This document shows, in pieces, positions 17,456 to 27,973 of a stretch of 64,000 nucleotides of DNA; positions within the stretch are counted from its first letter, which is position 1, and the number at the start of each line of letters is the position of its first letter. The position numbers and the translations under genes were made by a program. Below the pieces are notes generated by a model. That model saw only the letters and a program-made list of their open reading frames with translations, searched no databases and was not told where the DNA came from. This DNA is from Paludisphaera borealis (GTDB lineage: Bacteria > Planctomycetota > Planctomycetia > Isosphaerales > Isosphaeraceae), in the NCBI RefSeq assembly GCF_001956985.1, contig NZ_CP019082.1, forward strand, positions 2,294,001 through 2,358,000, read 5' to 3'.

Positions 17456-19351
17456 TCACTTCAACGATAACGAGAGCCCGGCGTCCTTGGCCACGGTGAA
17501 CCGCAAGGTGTGGGCGCCCTCGACGACCCAGGGCGTGGCGGCGACCTGGATCAGGTCGGACCGGATCGGGGTCGCCGGGATCTCCCGCTTCGAGGCGAAG
17601 ACCGCCCGGGCGCTCCCCGGCAGGTTCGGCAGGTCCTGGCCGGCGACCGCCAGTCCGCGTTCCGGAGCTTGAACGTGGGCGTAGATTCCGGTCCGCTTGG
17701 GCTCGGTCTGGATGTGCAGGGATTTGAGGATCGCTTCAAGGTCGCGCGGCTCGGTGAGGGCCGGCTCGTTGCGGAACCGCCGCCGGACGCTGTTGGGGAG
17801 GTCGCAGAAAACCGCCTCGTGAGATCCCTCGGGGAAGTCGGCGGGGATCGCCAGCGCGATCTCGACCGTCTGACGCTCCCCCTTGAACGGCTTCAGCACG
17901 ACCGACGCCTTCAGCTCCTTGCCGGGCTCGACCGTGTTGGACAGCAGCCGGACCGACTCGATCGTGGCGACCTTGCGGCCCTGCTCGATCTCGATGTCGC
18001 AGTCGATCCGCTCGATCCGCACCGGGGCCATCGGATTGCGGACCAGGATGTTGACGACCGACGCGAGCGGTCCGAACAGGGCCGAGGCGCCCGACGGCCC
18101 GGTATACCGGGGACCGCTGAAGGTGTCGCTGAGCGTGATCGGCTCCAGGTCCTTGAGCTTGACGTCGGCCTTCAGCCGGGCGGTCAGCTCGTCGGGGAGG
18201 TTGCCCTCGGTGTCGATGGCGCTGGTGAGGACCGACATGATCAGCGACGACAGCAAGGCCGGCTCGCGGACCATCTCGACGTTATAGGTCCGGGCGTCGG
18301 AATAGCGGCCCGTCTTGACGTGGACGGTCATCGGCAGCATGTCGGGCTTGGGACCGATCCGACCGGCGACGCAGGTGCTGACGTCGGTGTCCAGCACGCC
18401 GACGACCTTCAGCGGCGAGCCCATCTTCATGCTCACGCTGGTCCGAGGATAGACCGTGTGGATGTAACCGGTCATCAGCGGGAACTCGCAGGCCCCGAGG
18501 CCGAACATCGGGTGGCCGAATCCGTAGACGCGGTCCCCCTCGACGTGTGTAACCGTGCCGATCCCTGAAAGGTCGAAGTCGCCCATGACCATCGCGATGC
18601 TGAGCGGCGATCCGGGCGCGAGCGGCTTGTCGCCTTCCTCGCGGCGAATCTGCTCTCCGGCCCCACCGCCGGACATCGGAGCCATGCCGAGCGGGCGCAG
18701 CCGGGTTTCCAGGATCGACATCGCCCGTGGGCTGAAGCCCGTCGCGGCCAGCGGAGTCGCGATCGGGATCATGCCCGCGCCGCCCCCCGAAACTGTCAGG
18801 GGCATCGACGACCGATTGGGGGCGGGTTCATCACCAAATCCGTCCAGCTCGGTCGAGAACGACAGCCGCGACGCCTGAATCGGCGCGCCGGCTCCCTTCT
18901 CCTTCGCCTCGGCGGCCAGCCGGCGGTCGTTCGACCGAACGTACTGGACCATCTGCTGGAACGGCGTGACCCCCGCGATCGGATCTTTGCCGAATTCCCA
19001 GGCGAACGCGACCGCGCCGATGAGCTTGCCGTCGATGTAGATCGGGCTGCCGCTCATCCCCTGGATGATCCCCGCGTGCTCAAGATTGCAGCCGGTCAGC
19101 CGGCAGAGCACCATGTCGCGCCCCGGGCTGACGTCGCGCATCACGCCCAGAACCTCGGCGCCGAACTCTTCGAGCTTCGTGCCGACCATCACGGTCTTGC
19201 CGACGCCCTTCATCCCGGGACGGAGATCCTTCACATCCCAGTAGGTCTTGGAATCGGGCTCGCCCGCGACGACCGCCGCTCCCAGCAATACCGCAAGGAA
19301 CCCACCGAGCCCGAACAGACTTGCCCCTCGCCGGATCGTCATGGATCGCAT
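17456..19351 (-). CDS. SpoIVB-like peptidase S55 domain protein, exported
   Basis: About 631 residues from ATG 19351, with AGGGAGA about 9 nt upstream; the longer frame to 19414 lacks a comparable site. An N-terminal signal sequence (RRGASLFGLGGFLAVLLGAAVVAG) precedes the S55 region. That region carries GMSGSPIYIDGKLIGAVAFAW (catalytic-type Ser near residue 100-102), followed by DPIAGVTPFQQM. A later segment around 277-281 reads YGFGHPMFGLG and supplies a conserved His. This arrangement matches long S55-domain proteins of other Gram-negative bacteria. In Bacillus, SpoIVB is a serine protease in a signalling cascade; the role here is unknown. The downstream propeller gene either overlaps the stop (GTGA) or starts 51 bp later, so the two are probably co-transcribed. 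The substrate may be an envelope protein of the same cluster (inference). Confidence 0.87.
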   Translation of the reverse strand: MRSMTIRRGASLFGLGGFLAVLLGAAVVAGEPDSKTYWDVKDLRPGMKGVGKTVMVGTKLEEFGAEVLGVMRDVSPGRDMVLCRLTGCNLEHAGIIQGMSGSPIYIDGKLIGAVAFAWEFGKDPIAGVTPFQQMVQYVRSNDRRLAAEAKEKGAGAPIQASRLSFSTELDGFGDEPAPNRSSMPLTVSGGGAGMIPIATPLAATGFSPRAMSILETRLRPLGMAPMSGGGAGEQIRREEGDKPLAPGSPLSIAMVMGDFDLSGIGTVTHVEGDRVYGFGHPMFGLGACEFPLMTGYIHTVYPRTSVSMKMGSPLKVVGVLDTDVSTCVAGRIGPKPDMLPMTVHVKTGRYSDARTYNVEMVREPALLSSLIMSVLTSAIDTEGNLPDELTARLKADVKLKDLEPITLSDTFSGPRYTGPSGASALFGPLASVVNILVRNPMAPVRIERIDCDIEIEQGRKVATIESVRLLSNTVEPGKELKASVVLKPFKGERQTVEIALAIPADFPEGSHEAVFCDLPNSVRRRFRNEPALTEPRDLEAILKSLHIQTEPKRTGIYAHVQAPERGLAVAGQDLPNLPGSARAVFASKREIPATPIRSDLIQVAATPWVVEGAHTLRFTVAKDAGLSLSLK

Positions 19352-19727
19352 GGCACGAGTTCTCCCTGGAACAGGGGTTGGCCGAGACGTCTGGATCAGA
19401 ATGTGATTGAGCAAGCGAGAGGCGGCCCGAGACCTGCAGCGTCATGCTTTCTTCGGTATGGACGTCACAAGATCATTCAAGGACGCCCCCAGATAAGGGG
19501 ACGATCCGCACTTACCAGCTCACGGGCCTGAGGTGTTGCTCCATCCTGGAATCTTCTACGGGAATAGTACGCATCCCTTAACATCAGGTCAACGAATACT
19601 TCACAATCAACTTCATCGGAATTTCCGATCGTCGTCCGATCTCGGGCCGTGTTGCGACGACGCATCATCGAGTTGGGATCGGCCCGGCGACCTCGATGCT
19701 TTGAACATTCGCCCCGGAACCAGCGGA

Positions 19728-19755
19728 TTGCAACTTGTGAAAGGAATGTTAAACT
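19728..19755 (+). promoter_or_regulatory. Candidate sigma70-type promoter for the DUF1501 gene
   Basis: TTGCAA, a 16-nt spacer and TAAACT, each 4/6 to consensus, about 97 bp before ATG 19852. It lies in the AT-richer 19352-19851 divergent gap between the S55 gene and the DUF1501 gene. Nothing else is recognised in that gap. The call rests on pattern only. Confidence 0.3.
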
Positions 19756-19851
19756 CTTCTCAGGGAATTGTCCAGGATGGAAGCACGCAAGCAGGATGCG
19801 GCGTCTCCAGAGAAGGTCGCCGACGAACCCGACTTGAACGAAGGGACCATC

Positions 19852-21240
19852 ATGTTCGACCTCATGGGCGCGGCGTTCGGAAATTGCAGCGGCGTAACGC
19901 GTCGCAACCTCCTGCGAGCCGGTGTGCTCGGCTTCACGGGCCTGAGCCTCGCCGACATGCTCAAGGCCAAGGCCCTGGCCGACGCCGCCGGGACGAAGCG
20001 AAAAGGGTCCGACGAGACCTCGGTGATCTTGATCTGGCTGGACGGCGGGCCTCCCCAGCACGAGACCTACGACCCCAAGCCGGACGCCCCCGAGCAGGTT
20101 CGCGGCCCGATCGGTTCGATCCGGACCAAGGTCCCCGGGATCAGGCTCTCCGAGCTTCTCCCGCGCCACGCGGCGAACATGGACAAGATCGCCCTCCTGC
20201 GGTCGATGCATCACGACAACGGCGACCATTTCGCCGCCGCGCACTGGATGCTCACGGGTTACCTGGGATCGAACGCGGTCAACCAGACGCCCCAGTTCCC
20301 GTCGTTCGGCTCGATCATCTCGCGGATGAAGGGGTCGACCAAGCCGGGATTGCCCCCATACGTCGGCCTGCCGAACACGCACTCGGTCGGAATCCCGATC
20401 GGTTACCACGGCGCGGCGTATCTCGGGCGGGGCTACGACCCATTCAACGCCGACGGCGACCCCAACTCCGACGCCTACCGCGCGACGAACCTTGACCTCC
20501 CCTCGGGGGTCGATACGGGCCGGCTCTGCGACCGCCGCGACCTGCTGACGTCGTTCGACTCGGCCCGTCGGGGGCTCGACAAGTCGCTCGCCAACCGCGA
20601 GCTCGACCAGTTCCAGAGCGCCGCGTTCGACATGATGAGCGGGCCCGCCGCGCGCGCCGCGTTCGACATGAAGCGGGAAGACCCGAGGCTCCGAGACCGC
20701 TACGGCCGGCACACCTGGGGCCAGAGCGCCCTGCTCGGCCGCCGGCTGGTCGAAGCGGGCGTCCGGTTCGTCACGCTGACGTTCGGCGGCTGGGACTGGC
20801 ATTCCAGCATCGAAAAAGGGATGCACAACGTGCTCCCGATCCTCGACGCCGCCGTCGCCACGTTGATCGAGGATCTCGACCAGCGCGGGATGCTCGAAAC
20901 GACGATCGTCCTGGTGATGGGCGAGTTCGGCCGGACGCCGGTCCTCAACAAGGGCCTGCCCAACGACTCGGTCCCAGGCCGCGATCACTGGGGAAACGTG
21001 ATGAGCGTTCTGGCGGCGGGGGGCGGATTTCAGGGGGGCCAGGCCATCGGCGCATCGGACGCCCGGGGCGCCGTGCCGGCCGACCGGCCGATCACGCCGC
21101 AGGACCTGGCGTCCACGCTCTACCACCGCCTGGGTCTCGACCTCTCAACCACGTTCAACGACCGCACCGGCCGCCCCGTCTCGATCAGCTCGAACGGCCA
21201 GGTCATCACCGAACTCGGCGGCCCGAACGTCGGCGTCTGA
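19852..21240 (+). CDS. DUF1501 family protein with Tat-type signal
   Basis: About 462 residues from ATG 19852, preferred over 19768 because GAAGGGA lies 5 nt upstream and the Tat signal is then N-terminal. Residues 16-36 (TRRNLLRAGVLGFTGLSLADM) form a twin-arginine signal. The body shows the DUF1501 hallmarks ILIWLDGGPPQHETYDPKPD near the N-terminus, LLRSMHHDNGDH, and VLVMGEFGRTPVLN...GRDHWGN near the C-terminus, which place it in the alkaline-phosphatase-like/sulfatase fold. Planctomycetes carry many such proteins, usually paired with a DUF1553/DUF1549 cytochrome-like gene; no such partner is adjacent here. The family is functionally uncharacterised. Metal-dependent periplasmic hydrolase activity is inference from the fold and the Asp/His-rich motifs. 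Confidence 0.92.
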   Translation: MFDLMGAAFGNCSGVTRRNLLRAGVLGFTGLSLADMLKAKALADAAGTKRKGSDETSVILIWLDGGPPQHETYDPKPDAPEQVRGPIGSIRTKVPGIRLSELLPRHAANMDKIALLRSMHHDNGDHFAAAHWMLTGYLGSNAVNQTPQFPSFGSIISRMKGSTKPGLPPYVGLPNTHSVGIPIGYHGAAYLGRGYDPFNADGDPNSDAYRATNLDLPSGVDTGRLCDRRDLLTSFDSARRGLDKSLANRELDQFQSAAFDMMSGPAARAAFDMKREDPRLRDRYGRHTWGQSALLGRRLVEAGVRFVTLTFGGWDWHSSIEKGMHNVLPILDAAVATLIEDLDQRGMLETTIVLVMGEFGRTPVLNKGLPNDSVPGRDHWGNVMSVLAAGGGFQGGQAIGASDARGAVPADRPITPQDLASTLYHRLGLDLSTTFNDRTGRPVSISSNGQVITELGGPNVGV

Positions 21241-21261
21241 GTCGATCAATCGGATCGTCCG

Positions 21262-21729
21262 TCAATCGTCCTCGGACGGAAGTTCCGGGGGCGAGTCACC
21301 GCCGCGCTCGGCGACCCTCCGCTGGATCTCCTGGCGCAGCTCGTCGAGTTGCTCGCGGAAGATGGCCTTGCGCTGGCGGGCGGCGTATGCGCGCGTCGCC
21401 AGCCAGTCGGCGAGGGCCAGACCGAGCATCACGATGATCAGGCTGAGCACCACGAGCCAGACGACGACGAACCGCGGGTTGCCCCGACCGCCGACGCGCG
21501 GTTCGACCCACGAGCCGATGTAGACCTCCACGGCGAGGGCCAGCATCACGCCGACGCCCAGCCAGCGGCGGACGTCCTGGCGGCGAAAAAAGCCAGCCTC
21601 CTCCGGGGAGGCGAGGTCGCCACGCCCCTTGCGCTCGTACCACTGCCGCAGCCCCAGGAACGCGGCGATCATGGTGACTCCCAGCGCGAGCGCTCGGCAC
21701 GCCTCCTGAAAGTCGGTCGCCCCCGGCAT
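21262..21729 (-). CDS. Small three-helix membrane protein of unknown function
   Basis: About 155 residues from ATG 21729, with AAGGGGAT about 6 nt upstream; an in-frame upstream start at 21759 lacks this. Three hydrophobic segments are evident: ALALGVTMIAAFLGL, WLGVGVMLALAVEVYIGSW and FVVVWLVVLSLIIVMLGLAL. They are followed by a charged helical tail (RQRKAIFREQLDELRQEIQR) that could form a short coiled coil on the cytoplasmic face. It is convergent with the DUF1501 gene (21 bp between stops) and co-oriented with the upstream kinase gene. I do not recognise a named family. Confidence 0.75.
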   Translation of the reverse strand: MPGATDFQEACRALALGVTMIAAFLGLRQWYERKGRGDLASPEEAGFFRRQDVRRWLGVGVMLALAVEVYIGSWVEPRVGGRGNPRFVVVWLVVLSLIIVMLGLALADWLATRAYAARQRKAIFREQLDELRQEIQRRVAERGGDSPPELPSEDD

Positions 21730-21820
21730 GACGCGATCCCCTTGGATTCGAGAACCCACGAATGGGGCGCGCCGTCGAGGACGAGCCCCAATCCCCCAGC
21801 ATACCCAACGACGCCCGGCT

Positions 21821-23254
<1,434 letters not shown>

Positions 23255-23358
23255 AAATCAACCTAAACTATTCAGCCAAAAAGGGTTACGCAGAAAGAAA
23301 GGAGTCTGCGAAAACATCAGGAGAGTCGGGGAGGGTCGTTTCGTATGGGCGTGCTGAC

Positions 23359-23387
23359 TTTACATTGTATTCGTAATCGGCTCTCAA
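23359..23387 (-). promoter_or_regulatory. Candidate sigma70-type promoter for the kinase gene
   Basis: On the minus strand TTGAGA (5/6), a 17-nt spacer and TGTAAA (4/6), about 105 nt before ATG 23254, in the AT-rich gap between the kinase and 6-phosphogluconate dehydrogenase genes. Confidence 0.35.
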
Positions 23388-23446
23388 GTCTGGACGAGCT
23401 TACGGGAAATTAACAAAGTCGATCGGATTCAACGCATTGGGTAAAG

Positions 23447-23475
23447 CAAACGGGGAGGACGCGCCTCCCCGTTTG
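23447..23475 (-). terminator. Intrinsic terminator downstream of gnd
   Basis: A perfect 12-bp stem (arm CAAACGGGGAGG) with a 5-nt loop lies 34 bp after the gnd stop. Read on the minus strand it is followed by a T-rich stretch (CTTTACCC). It separates gnd from the kinase transcription unit. Confidence 0.7.
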
Positions 23476-23508
23476 GGTTGAGTTGGGTGCCAGGCCGGAT
23501 CGGCCGCC

Positions 23509-24975
23509 TCAGACGTTGTAGGACGTCGAGGCGGTGTCGCCGCCGCGGCCGGTCCAGTTGGTGTGGAAGAACTGGCCGCGCGGCTTGTCGGTCCGCTCGT
23601 AGGTGTGAGCGCCGAAGTAGTCGCGCTGGGCCTGGAGCAGGTTGGCGGGGAGTTCCGCCGACCGGTAACCGTCGAAGTACGACAGCGCCGACGTCATGGC
23701 CGGGAGCGCGATGCCGTGGGTGATCGCCGCCGCGCAGACGCGCCGCCAGCTCTCCTCGGCCCGGGCGATCTCCTGGGTGAAGAACGGGTCGAGCAGCAGG
23801 TTCGAGAGCTTGGGATCACGATCGAACGCTTCCTTGATCCGGCCCAGGAAGGCGCTCCGGATGATGCAGCCGCCCCGCCACATCAGCGCGACGCCGCCGT
23901 TGTTGATCTCCCAGTTCGACTCCTTGGCCATCGCGTTCATTAGCGAGAAGCCCTGGGCGTACGAGATGATCTTGCTGGCGTAGAGCGCCTGTTCGATGTC
24001 GTCGACGAGCGACTGGCGGTTGCCGTTGAACGGCGAAGGATGGCTCTTGAGCACCTTCGACGCCGCGACGCGCTCATCCTTCTGGGACGACAGCGTGCGG
24101 GCGAAGACCGCCTCGGAGATCAACGTCAACGGCACGCCGAGATCGCAGGCGGAGATCACGGTCCACTTGCCGGTCCCCTTCTGTCCGGCCGTGTCGAGGA
24201 TCAGGTCGACCATCGGCTTGCCGGTTTCGGGGTCCTTGTAGCCGAGGATGTCGCGGGTGATCTCGATCAGGTAGCTGTCGAGTGGCCCCTTGTTCCAGCG
24301 CTCGAACACGCTGTGCTGCGCGGCGGGCTCCATGCCCAGCAGCTTCCGCATCACGAAGTAGGCTTCGCAGATGAGCTGCATGTCGCCGTACTCGATGCCG
24401 TTGTGGACCATCTTGACGAAGTGCCCGGCACCCTCGGGTCCGACCCAGTCGCAGCAGGGGGTTCCGTCGGGAACCTTGGCGGCGATCGCCTGGAAGATCG
24501 GCTTGACCAGCGGCCAGGCGTCGGGGTTGCCGCCGGGCATGATCGACGGCCCCTTGAGCGCGCCTTCCTCGCCGCCGGAGACGCCGGTGCCGACGTACAG
24601 GATGCCCTTCTCCTTCAACGCCCGGGTGCGCCGGGTCGAGTCGGGAAAGTGCGAGTTGCCGCCGTCGATGAGGACGTCGCCGGGCTCAAGGAGCGGGACG
24701 AGTTCGTCGATCACCGCGTCGACCGGCGCGCCGGCCTTGACCATGATCATGATCTTGCGAGGGCGCTTGAGCTGCGCGACCAGCTCCTGGACGGTGTGCG
24801 CTCCAACGATCGGCTGGCCCTTGGCCCGACCGTCGAGGAACGCGTCGACCTTGGCGGTGGTCCGGTTGAAGACGGCGACCGTGAACCTATGGCTGGCCAT
24901 GTTCAATACGAGGTTCTCGCCCATCACGGCGAGGCCGATGAGTCCAATGTCTGCGGTCGGAGTGGTCGCGGCCAT
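23509..24975 (-). CDS. gnd: 6-phosphogluconate dehydrogenase, decarboxylating
   Basis: Converts 6-phosphogluconate to ribulose 5-phosphate with NADP+ reduction in the oxidative pentose phosphate pathway (cytosol). At 488 residues it is full length for the long (about 470-490) family. The N-terminal Rossmann fold carries GLAVMGENL (about 14-22) and VFNRTTAKV. The substrate-binding signature GVSGGEEGALKGPSIMPGG is near residue 130-148, and catalytic Lys/Asn lie in HFVKMVHNGIEYGDMQ near 185-200. The all-helical C-terminal domain includes DTAGQKGTGKWT and ends in FHTNWTGRGGDTASTSYNV. It is a single-gene unit with its own terminator and a lower-GC spacer upstream. This is a core gene and probably marks the left boundary of the mobile island. 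Confidence 0.98.
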   Translation of the reverse strand: MAATTPTADIGLIGLAVMGENLVLNMASHRFTVAVFNRTTAKVDAFLDGRAKGQPIVGAHTVQELVAQLKRPRKIMIMVKAGAPVDAVIDELVPLLEPGDVLIDGGNSHFPDSTRRTRALKEKGILYVGTGVSGGEEGALKGPSIMPGGNPDAWPLVKPIFQAIAAKVPDGTPCCDWVGPEGAGHFVKMVHNGIEYGDMQLICEAYFVMRKLLGMEPAAQHSVFERWNKGPLDSYLIEITRDILGYKDPETGKPMVDLILDTAGQKGTGKWTVISACDLGVPLTLISEAVFARTLSSQKDERVAASKVLKSHPSPFNGNRQSLVDDIEQALYASKIISYAQGFSLMNAMAKESNWEINNGGVALMWRGGCIIRSAFLGRIKEAFDRDPKLSNLLLDPFFTQEIARAEESWRRVCAAAITHGIALPAMTSALSYFDGYRSAELPANLLQAQRDYFGAHTYERTDKPRGQFFHTNWTGRGGDTASTSYNV

Positions 24976-25294
24976 ATCGTCGGTTCCCAGGAAGTTTGGC
25001 GGTCGGCTCGAAGATCGAGCGGCGGGTTCAAGTTGGGAGACGATTCTAGCACAACGCGGCGACCGGTTTCATCCTCGGTCGCCGGACGAGACCGCAACGC
25101 GATCCGTCGGTCTCGCGCTCAGCCCAAAACGCCCTTCGGAAACATGTGCGTCCACCCCGACGAGATATGCCCCTTCCATGGGCCCCATTCAAGGCACTCT
25201 TTAAGGTGCGTGGCCGAGCTGCCTGCAACCAGACGCCGGCGGCAGGGGTCGTAGTCGCGGAAGGCGAAGACATAGAGGCCGAGCGTTAAAAAAG
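24976..25294. other. Non-coding left edge of the mobile island
   Basis: Between the gnd start and the MITE-like element. GC falls gradually from about 25200 onward. No convincing gene, hairpin or promoter was found. Confidence 0.5.
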
Positions 25295-25547
25295 CGCCAT
25301 GTCCCGAATGGCATTAAGCCAAGGCGCAACATCTATACCGGAACTGGCCTTGCGTCACCTAGCATTCCAGAACAATTTGCGATCGACGCGACCTACGGAT
25401 CGACAAACGGCCGGGATTCAATCTATATTGTGAAATGCACATAATGGCACGCGATCGTCCAGCGGGAGGAACGGCGGCCGATATTCGCCGTAACGGGTTT
25501 GCGATAAATGGCTTACGTCTTAGCTTAATGCCATTCCGCTATGTCCC
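25295..25547. mobile_element. MITE-like element with 14-bp perfect terminal inverted repeats and flanking direct repeats
   Basis: The core element is 25306-25536 (231 bp). Its left end GAATGGCATTAAGC is the exact reverse complement of its right end. Extending inward, 21 of 24 positions match and all mismatches are transitions. Immediately outside lie CGCCATGTCCC (25295-25305) and CGCTATGTCCC (25537-25547), an 11-bp direct repeat with one mismatch, like an aged target duplication. The right copy continues into the same CGCTATGTCCCTCTTTTT motif that brackets the RAYT gene. The interior carries an 84-codon ORF (25435-25689) running past the right end that I do not believe is a gene. No transposase is encoded, so it would be non-autonomous. 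Confidence 0.6.
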
Positions 25548-25897
25548 TCTTTTTCTCCATCCACAGAGAAATCAAGCCGGCGACGGAACCGGCGGGGAAG
25601 ATGTAGCCGAGCAACGTAGAGAGGTCAGGCAACGGATGTGCTCCATGAGGACTCGAGCTGCCGTATCCGCCATCCTTCGTCATGAGTAGCCGACAAGCCG
25701 AGAGGAAGCCCCGGACCTCACAGGCGATTAAGTGGTGACGATGAATGGGTAAGCCTTCGTCACCGCATCGTCACGCAAGGTATCATCGCCCACAAGAAAC
25801 CACTTCTGGTCTTCGAAGAATTTCTTGCAGATAAGCCGCACTTCTTCGTTTGGCTGTGCTTTAGAGATCGGTGCCAATTGCTGCCCTATTTCTGTAA

Positions 25898-26832
25898 GAG
25901 GCTATCCCGTAATTCTAGAAGATCGTAAACTCTTGTCCTCCCAGGAGGTTCGCAGGATTCATCGCCGCAGGAGCACCGTTCGATGCGTAAGCCCTACCCG
26001 TCCGACCTGACCGACGAACAGTGGGCGATCGTCGAGCCCTTGATCCCCATTCCCCAGGTCGGACGGCCCCGGACCAACGACATGCGGGAGGTGCTCAATG
26101 CCATCCTCTACCTCAACCGCTCGGGGTGCCAGTGGGATATGCTGCCGCACGACCTGCCGGCCAAGAGCACCGTCTACAACCACTTCGCCCAGTGGCGGGA
26201 CGACGGCACATGGCAACTCATCCTGGACGCCCTGCGCCGCCAGGTCCGCACGACGGCCGGGCGGGAGCCGTCCCCAAGCGCCGGGAGCATCGACAGCCAG
26301 ACGGTCAAGGGGACCGAGACAGGGGGCGAACGGGGCTACGACGGCGGCAAGAAGCTGACCGGCGTGAAACGACATATCATCGTGGATACGCTGGGGTTGC
26401 TGCTGGTCGTGGCGGTCTCGGCGGCGTCCGCCGACGACGGGACGCACGCCCCCCAGGTGCTGGGGCGGCTGACGGCCGAGCATCGAAGCCGGTTGGCGTT
26501 GGTCTGGGGCGACGGCAAGTATCGCAACCACCACCTCGACGGATGGCTGGCGGAGGCCTCGGCCGGGTACAGGATCGAGGTCGTGGAGCGGCCGCCGGGA
26601 AGCCAAGGGTTTGTGAAGCTGCCGAGGCGCTGGGTGGTGGAGCGGACGTTCGCCTGGCTGGGGCGGCATCGGCGACACAGTCGGAATTACGAGCACCACG
26701 CCGAGAGCAGCGAGTCGATGATCCGCATCAGCTCTATTCATCGCATGCTCAAGTTCTTGAAGCCCGATCGCTCAAGGCCGGCGATCCCGTTCAAGTACCA
26801 TAAAAACCAGGACATCATTACGGGATAGCCTC
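25898..26832. mobile_element. IS5-family insertion sequence, 935 bp, TAA target duplication
   Basis: Terminal inverted repeats GAGGCTATCCCGTAAT are perfect over 16 bp (25898-25913 and 26817-26832). The element is flanked by TAA at 25895-25897 and 26833-26835, a 3-bp TNA-type duplication as in the IS427-type branch of IS5. It carries one complete transposase gene. Intact ends and intact ORF suggest a recent, possibly still active copy. It inserted into the DUF2806-type gene in opposite orientation. Confidence 0.93.
25983..26828 (+). CDS. IS5-family DDE transposase
   Basis: 281 residues in a single uninterrupted frame. The N-terminal DUF4096-type domain ([20 protein letters not shown] and [17 protein letters not shown]...GCQWDMLP) precedes the RNase H-fold catalytic core. 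Catalytic acidic residues are in SIDSQTVKG (first Asp), [10 protein letters not shown] (second Asp) and [16 protein letters not shown] (Glu), the usual IS5 signature. The ATG has AGGAG about 9 nt upstream. The stop codon lies within the right inverted repeat. The protein would excise and insert the element using the inverted repeats at 25898 and 26832. Confidence 0.96.
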   Translation: MRKPYPSDLTDEQWAIVEPLIPIPQVGRPRTNDMREVLNAILYLNRSGCQWDMLPHDLPAKSTVYNHFAQWRDDGTWQLILDALRRQVRTTAGREPSPSAGSIDSQTVKGTETGGERGYDGGKKLTGVKRHIIVDTLGLLLVVAVSAASADDGTHAPQVLGRLTAEHRSRLALVWGDGKYRNHHLDGWLAEASAGYRIEVVERPPGSQGFVKLPRRWVVERTFAWLGRHRRHSRNYEHHAESSESMIRISSIHRMLKFLKPDRSRPAIPFKYHKNQDIITG

Positions 26833-27861
26833 TAAGTATCGCATGTCCGATATTTACATCCTTTTCAAGAGGGCATTGGTCTTCCTTGTAACGAAAGAGA
26901 TGAGGTGTCCTGAAGTAGCGGAAAGTGAGCGAAAGGCTGCCGACTCGAATGTTGGGCGAAGGATTCTTGAAACCAAATATTTTGGAAACTCCGGCAAGAG
27001 CATCGAACCGGATGAGTCCAATATCGTCCAACATTTGCAAGGCGTCGTAATCTATATTTATGCCAGGCACGGCGCTATAAATGTTCGGTGTTGGAACAAT
27101 TGGATATTGCTTTTCAGATGAATCTATGCTCCAGAGGCAAGAGCAAAATCGTACGAAGACCTCGGCCTCATGCTTGCTGAGAGTGCGAACCAATTGCAAT
27201 GTCCGAGCGGAGTAACTGCCTGGCTTAGTGATCTCGCCCGCAAGGATCTGAGCCCATAGCGATTGCATCTCTTCATCGCCAACGTCTTGGCATGCGTCGA
27301 TGAATTTAAAGACCCAATCCGGATCGACCGGATCCTCGGACACATCATCAGGGATTGCCTGATACGATTGTGCTACGATGCTTTCGAGGTTGTGCTGACG
27401 CCTTGACTCGATCTCCTCGGTTCTGAGGCGGATTCGCTCCTCATGATCCAACCTCTTTAACGCTTGCTCCGCCTCCATATCTTCGATTTCGTACTTGGCC
27501 TGCGCCTTGTAGACGGGTGCCCGTGCCTTCACCTTGTTCATCTCGTCTTCGTGCTTGAGCTTCATACCGAAGCCGATTCGCTTGAAGATCGTCTCATTCA
27601 GTTTGGTCGCCGCAGCGTTGACGATCTTGTTGGAACAGATGGCGGCGATGATTTCGTAAGGCATGGCCCGATCTCCTTGGCCTGAAGCCCAGAACAACCC
27701 AGCACGAATGAATTCATCGTAGCACGTCGCCTTATCAGGCTCCAGTGCCAGCCAACCAAAAAAGGGGCGGTCACAGTCCCTCGATCCGCCACCCCGGCCC
27801 ATCACTTGGACTTCTCATCGACTTCGTGGATGTCCTGACGGAAGCGGCTTAGTGCTTGAAC

Positions 27862-27899
27862 AGGAAAACGGGGACATAGCAGGAAAACGGGGACATAGC
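27862..27899. repeat. Two tandem copies of a 19-bp motif left of the RAYT gene
   Basis: AGGAAAACGGGGACATAGC occurs twice head-to-tail (27862-27880 and 27881-27899) and continues into GCT. Its reverse complement begins GCTATGTCCC and matches the motif right of the RAYT gene, so the two sides are in inverted orientation, as expected for REP/BIME-type ends recognised by a RAYT. Confidence 0.75.
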
Positions 27900-27973
27900 G
27901 CTTTCTTGACGCGCGGACTCCCGCGTATTAGCTTCGATGTATCCCAAGAACCGCTCGGGCCGCCGTCGGTGGT

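Larger units (their letters stand above)
25728..27664 (-). pseudogene. DUF2806-type protein gene interrupted by an IS5-family element
   Basis: The intact gene would encode 332 residues in two blocks: 27664-26833 (277 codons plus one base) and 25895-25728 (remaining 55 codons and TAA). Start ATG 27664 has a perfect AGGAGAT 6 nt upstream, so the longer frame to 27805 is unlikely. The N-terminal part has a long charged helix (EDEMNKVKARAPVYKAQAKYEIEDMEAEQA), then a conserved core (SLWAQILAGEITKPGSYSARTL). That core resembles DUF2806 and the Abi-alpha-like 'LWA-LLA' domains often found in accessory or defence loci. Removing 25898-26832 and one TAA copy fuses ...GHAIL with TEIGQQLAPISK in frame up to the TAA at 25728. 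Today the product ends in about 31 foreign residues translated from the IS. Codon use is clearly more AT-rich than in neighbouring core genes, suggesting horizontal acquisition. Confidence 0.88.

Noticed and set aside
19477-21126. 549-codon minus-strand ORF opposite the DUF1501 gene
   Set aside because: Antisense shadow without domains; the plus-strand frame carries Tat and DUF1501 motifs.
25435-25689. 84-codon ORF inside and beyond the MITE-like element
   Set aside because: No ribosome site or family, and it crosses the element's right inverted repeat and the RAYT-type motif.
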